From the NCBI RefSeq assembly GCF_028858725.1, contig NC_084761.1, positions 31,340,501 through 31,404,500 on the forward strand: a stretch of DNA of 64,000 bases, given 5' to 3'. The position numbers were made by a program, and so were the translations under genes. Within the stretch, counting starts at the first letter, position 1. The number at the start of each line of letters is the position of its first letter. The notes under the pieces are model-generated. The model was given only the letters and a program-made list of their open reading frames with translations, was not told where the DNA came from and did no database searches. This document shows positions 61,401-64,000 of this stretch, in pieces. Source of the DNA: Colius striatus (lineage: Eukaryota > Chordata > Aves > Coliiformes > Coliidae).

Positions 61401-64000
61401 CAATATCTATCCACATTTATTGATGAAGGAGGAATCTCTACTACTTGAAAGGGAATTTTGTCCTCAGCTATTGATTCCATTACAGACAGAAAAGTTTTAT
61501 CCATGTCAATAGAAAATGAAAATAATTTCTACATTTAACAGTTACTGTTGAATTGCTAGCTTGTACACTTTTAAAATAACCACTAGTTCCTGTAGCCCTC
61601 ATACACCATGTGTGCTCAGACTGGAATCAAATAACCAGTGGTTTTCTAAGCAAGCAGAAGTTTTGTCTTGGGACCTGCTCTGCCTGAGCCTCTCTCTCTC
61701 ATTCTGCTTCTGTGTAGAATCACTGACAGTGAGGTGCAATCAGGCACATCAGCCCCCACACAGTCACCCTACAAAAAGCATTGGGTGTAGGGAATTCAGG
61801 AATCCAACAGAGCTTACAATTACATTGAAAAATTAGGGCAAGTGAGGATTTGAGGAATGTGTTAACTAAACCCAGATGAAGAGGTAGAAACTGGGGATTC
61901 CAGTATGGACAATGGCATTGGGACATCACATGCTTTGTAAACACAAGAGTACAGCCATGGGCTGTGCAAAATGAGTAACATGGGTAAGACTGACAAGAGA
62001 AGCAGAGTTGAGAGGGAAGAGGAATGAAGTGGATGTGAGAGAACCTGGACAGTAGTACCAAAACTGGATACTAATGAAGAGGAAAACTGAAAGGAGGAGA
62101 GGTATGAGACAGAAAAAACCTAAGGAGGAAGCCATACCTTTATGAACTTTAAGATTTGGCAGAACTGCTGGAGCATCTAGACTGGTTTCAGTCAACCTGA
62201 CATTGATAGTAAAGAAGCAAGACTTGAGATGAACACAAGGCATGAGATACTGTCATGGAACACTAAGAGGAGGGCTGCTCCAGAGAATGGGACAGAAAAC
62301 AGGCCAGGAGCTAAGAGCAAGCCCAACAGCAGCAGTACTCCCACTAACAAAATGCTATCCTACAGTATCTGAATGCAGCAGGTTGAGCCAGATGCCAGTA
62401 ATGGAATTCAGCAGCAGCTCCCAACATGGTATGGTGACACATCAGGATGAGTGTTTTATCCAGAAACTCCTGTCAGCAGCAGTTGGATTGGTTGGAAACA
62501 CTGCTATAAAGAAAGTCTCAGATCCACACAGGCAGCAAGGATAAGAACCAACATTCATGCAACAGCTGAATGGTCCAGAATGAGCTTAGTAGAGTTCATG
62601 AGCCCTTGGGGTGAGAAGTGAGAGGGTGAAACCCAAGTGAGGCTGGTTGGGGCTATTAAGAGCTATTAGCTGAAAAGGAAAAAACAGGGAAGAAGTTTTC
62701 AAATATCTAATAAATTAGATGTTATGTGTTTTTTTTTCCTTTCAGTAACAAGCATTAACTCAATGAGACTGAGGTCTTTTAGGCATTCAAAAGTGCTACA
62801 ACTCCTGAAACCAGAAATAGAGCCTCCACTGTTAGAGGATCCTCTTGTACCAATGCAGATAAGTCAATTCCCTTAAATATGTAAGTTATACTGCCAAAAT
62901 TACATTTTGGTAGTTTCATTTGCCATACTTTTATTGAAATTTGAGGTCCTGATATTTCTAACTGGCATAGCTATACTCATGAAGTTTGAACTAGTTGAGA
63001 ATCTCTCCATTATTCACCTAACAACTGCCTACACATCTACAACTATCATGCCTAACAGCACTGTGGAACCAATAATGAGATTAGTTTCTTTACACATAGA
63101 CCAAACAAATAAGTCTAATGCATACATCAAAATTCTGGCTTTTTTTTTTAACATTAAACACAATTTTTCTGTATCTACCATTAAAAAAACATCGTATACA
63201 ATACTTTAGAAAGGAAATTTTCCAGAATAAAAGTATGCACCACTTTTTATGCCCAGGTTCGCTTGGATTATTTCAACAGTTTTTCATGCTACTGGTAAAA
63301 AAATACGTACCCTGTAGAAAATAGGCATCTGCAGCTCAGATTGAAAGCCAAAAAATAGCAGATTTTCTGGCCATCTCTTAGTAACATCCTTTTGAAATGA
63401 GCATCAAGAGTCCAGAATCCATCTATTTTTCTCAACTGTAAAATCAGTATGTTTACTATTACAAAAATTGCACTATGACAGGCTAACCAAAAATGGTTTT
63501 GGAAAAAAAAAAAAGAACTAAAGGACTATGTTCATGTTTATCTGAGAAATATTATTTACGTCATATCTCCAATAGTGATGGCACCACAGTATACACAAAT
63601 GCTTTCACTGAGTTAGCTTCAGTACAGGAAGAAAGCCCACTATGGAAGGATGGGATTCTGCAAGAGCCAACGTGCCCATGGGATAGCTTTTTTTTCCAGG
63701 AAGTTCAATTATTTCTGTGCTACTCTGCAAATACAACACAGGCACACTTACAACAGAGGCAAAATGTAGCTAAAAATAGCTGCTTTCCCAGGAGATACAA
63801 TATTCCTTTTATTGTGGTGTCATTTACAAGGATAAAGCAGTCAATTGCAATTTTTTATTTATATAACTTCAGAATTCGAGTTGAGGTCAGAAAAATTGAT
63901 TTTATTGCTGTTTTCCAAGTATATACTCCTCACTTCAACTGGCTCTGCAGAATAACAATGGCAGAACAAATTTACCTTTTTTTGCAGCGATAACATTGAA
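61401..64000. other. Unique sequence to the window end; no gene recognised
   Basis: A moderately GC-richer part (about 61560-62660) followed by AT-rich DNA. Overlapping frames of 90-113 codons around 61720-62540 occur on both strands without domain features. A 166-codon plus frame at 63493-63993 is the longest non-repeat frame, but its composition (mixed hydrophobic and aromatic residues, no motif) suits chance in AT-rich DNA. No repeats recognised. Confidence 0.4.

Noticed and set aside
63493..63993. 166-codon open frame on the plus strand, the longest outside repeats not tied to CR1
   Set aside because: No recognisable domain, composition typical of AT-rich non-coding DNA, no splice context; one frame of this length in 64 kb over six frames is roughly expected by chance.
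1..64000. tRNA, rRNA, snRNA and CRISPR arrays
   Set aside because: I looked for B-box-like words and for regularly spaced repeats and saw none that could be supported; a dedicated tRNA or covariance-model scan would be decisive.

Overview
This 64 kb window is vertebrate, and almost certainly bird, nuclear DNA. The main evidence is at least a dozen pieces of CR1 (chicken repeat 1) retrotransposon. Most of those that keep a 3' end carry the CR1 octamer tail (ATTCTATG repeats, read as TCATAGAAT on the opposite strand). Two solo LTRs of avian endogenous-retrovirus type point the same way. The rest is AT-rich, with no operons, tight ORF packing or other prokaryotic signal. The LTR types suggest Neoaves rather than a galliform, but I cannot name a species.

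No complete host gene can be supported. Most long open frames are either broken CR1 ORF2 (endonuclease and reverse transcriptase) or chance frames. The window is probably a gene desert or the inside of very large introns. A few short stretches have good splice-site context, chiefly 18039-18164 and 26876-26969 on the minus strand and 53319-53393 on the plus strand. I list them as candidate exons at low confidence because I recognise none of the encoded peptides and they lie on both strands.

Layout: 1-768 and 1021-1343 are minus-strand CR1 3' ends. From 1344 to 9558 is unique DNA with a 10-bp microsatellite and two RFX-like motifs. A solo LTR occupies 9559-10086. The longest and best-preserved CR1, with RT and part of the endonuclease, is at 12091-14545 (minus). 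A putative unclassified repeat lies near 16136-16860. A plus-strand CR1 RT fragment is at 21383-22594 and a CR1 tail at 23700-23810. From 24898 to 26628 a plus-strand CR1 sits inside a minus-strand CR1. Unique DNA follows, with a double palindrome (28358-28409) and a CR1 tail (31434-31508). From 35559 to 37696 is a plus-strand CR1 with an internal deletion and two 3' regions in tandem. Smaller CR1 pieces are at 40761-41020, 47824-48057, 48241-48319 and 55547-55626. A solo LTR with a perfect 5-bp target duplication fills 60382-61395. The rest is unique AT-rich sequence with a few GC-richer islands (43560-44360 and 49960-50200) that may be conserved non-coding elements.

Two CR1 lineages can be told apart. 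Lineage A ends in a tail reading 'gatgatctctaaaggtccc' and includes the long minus-strand copies. Lineage B ends in 'gatgatcttaaaggtc' and includes the 35.6 kb copy and the tails at 23.7 and 31.4 kb; the 21.4 kb copy is placed there by its RT sequence. Every ORF2 is disrupted, so none of these elements can move on its own.
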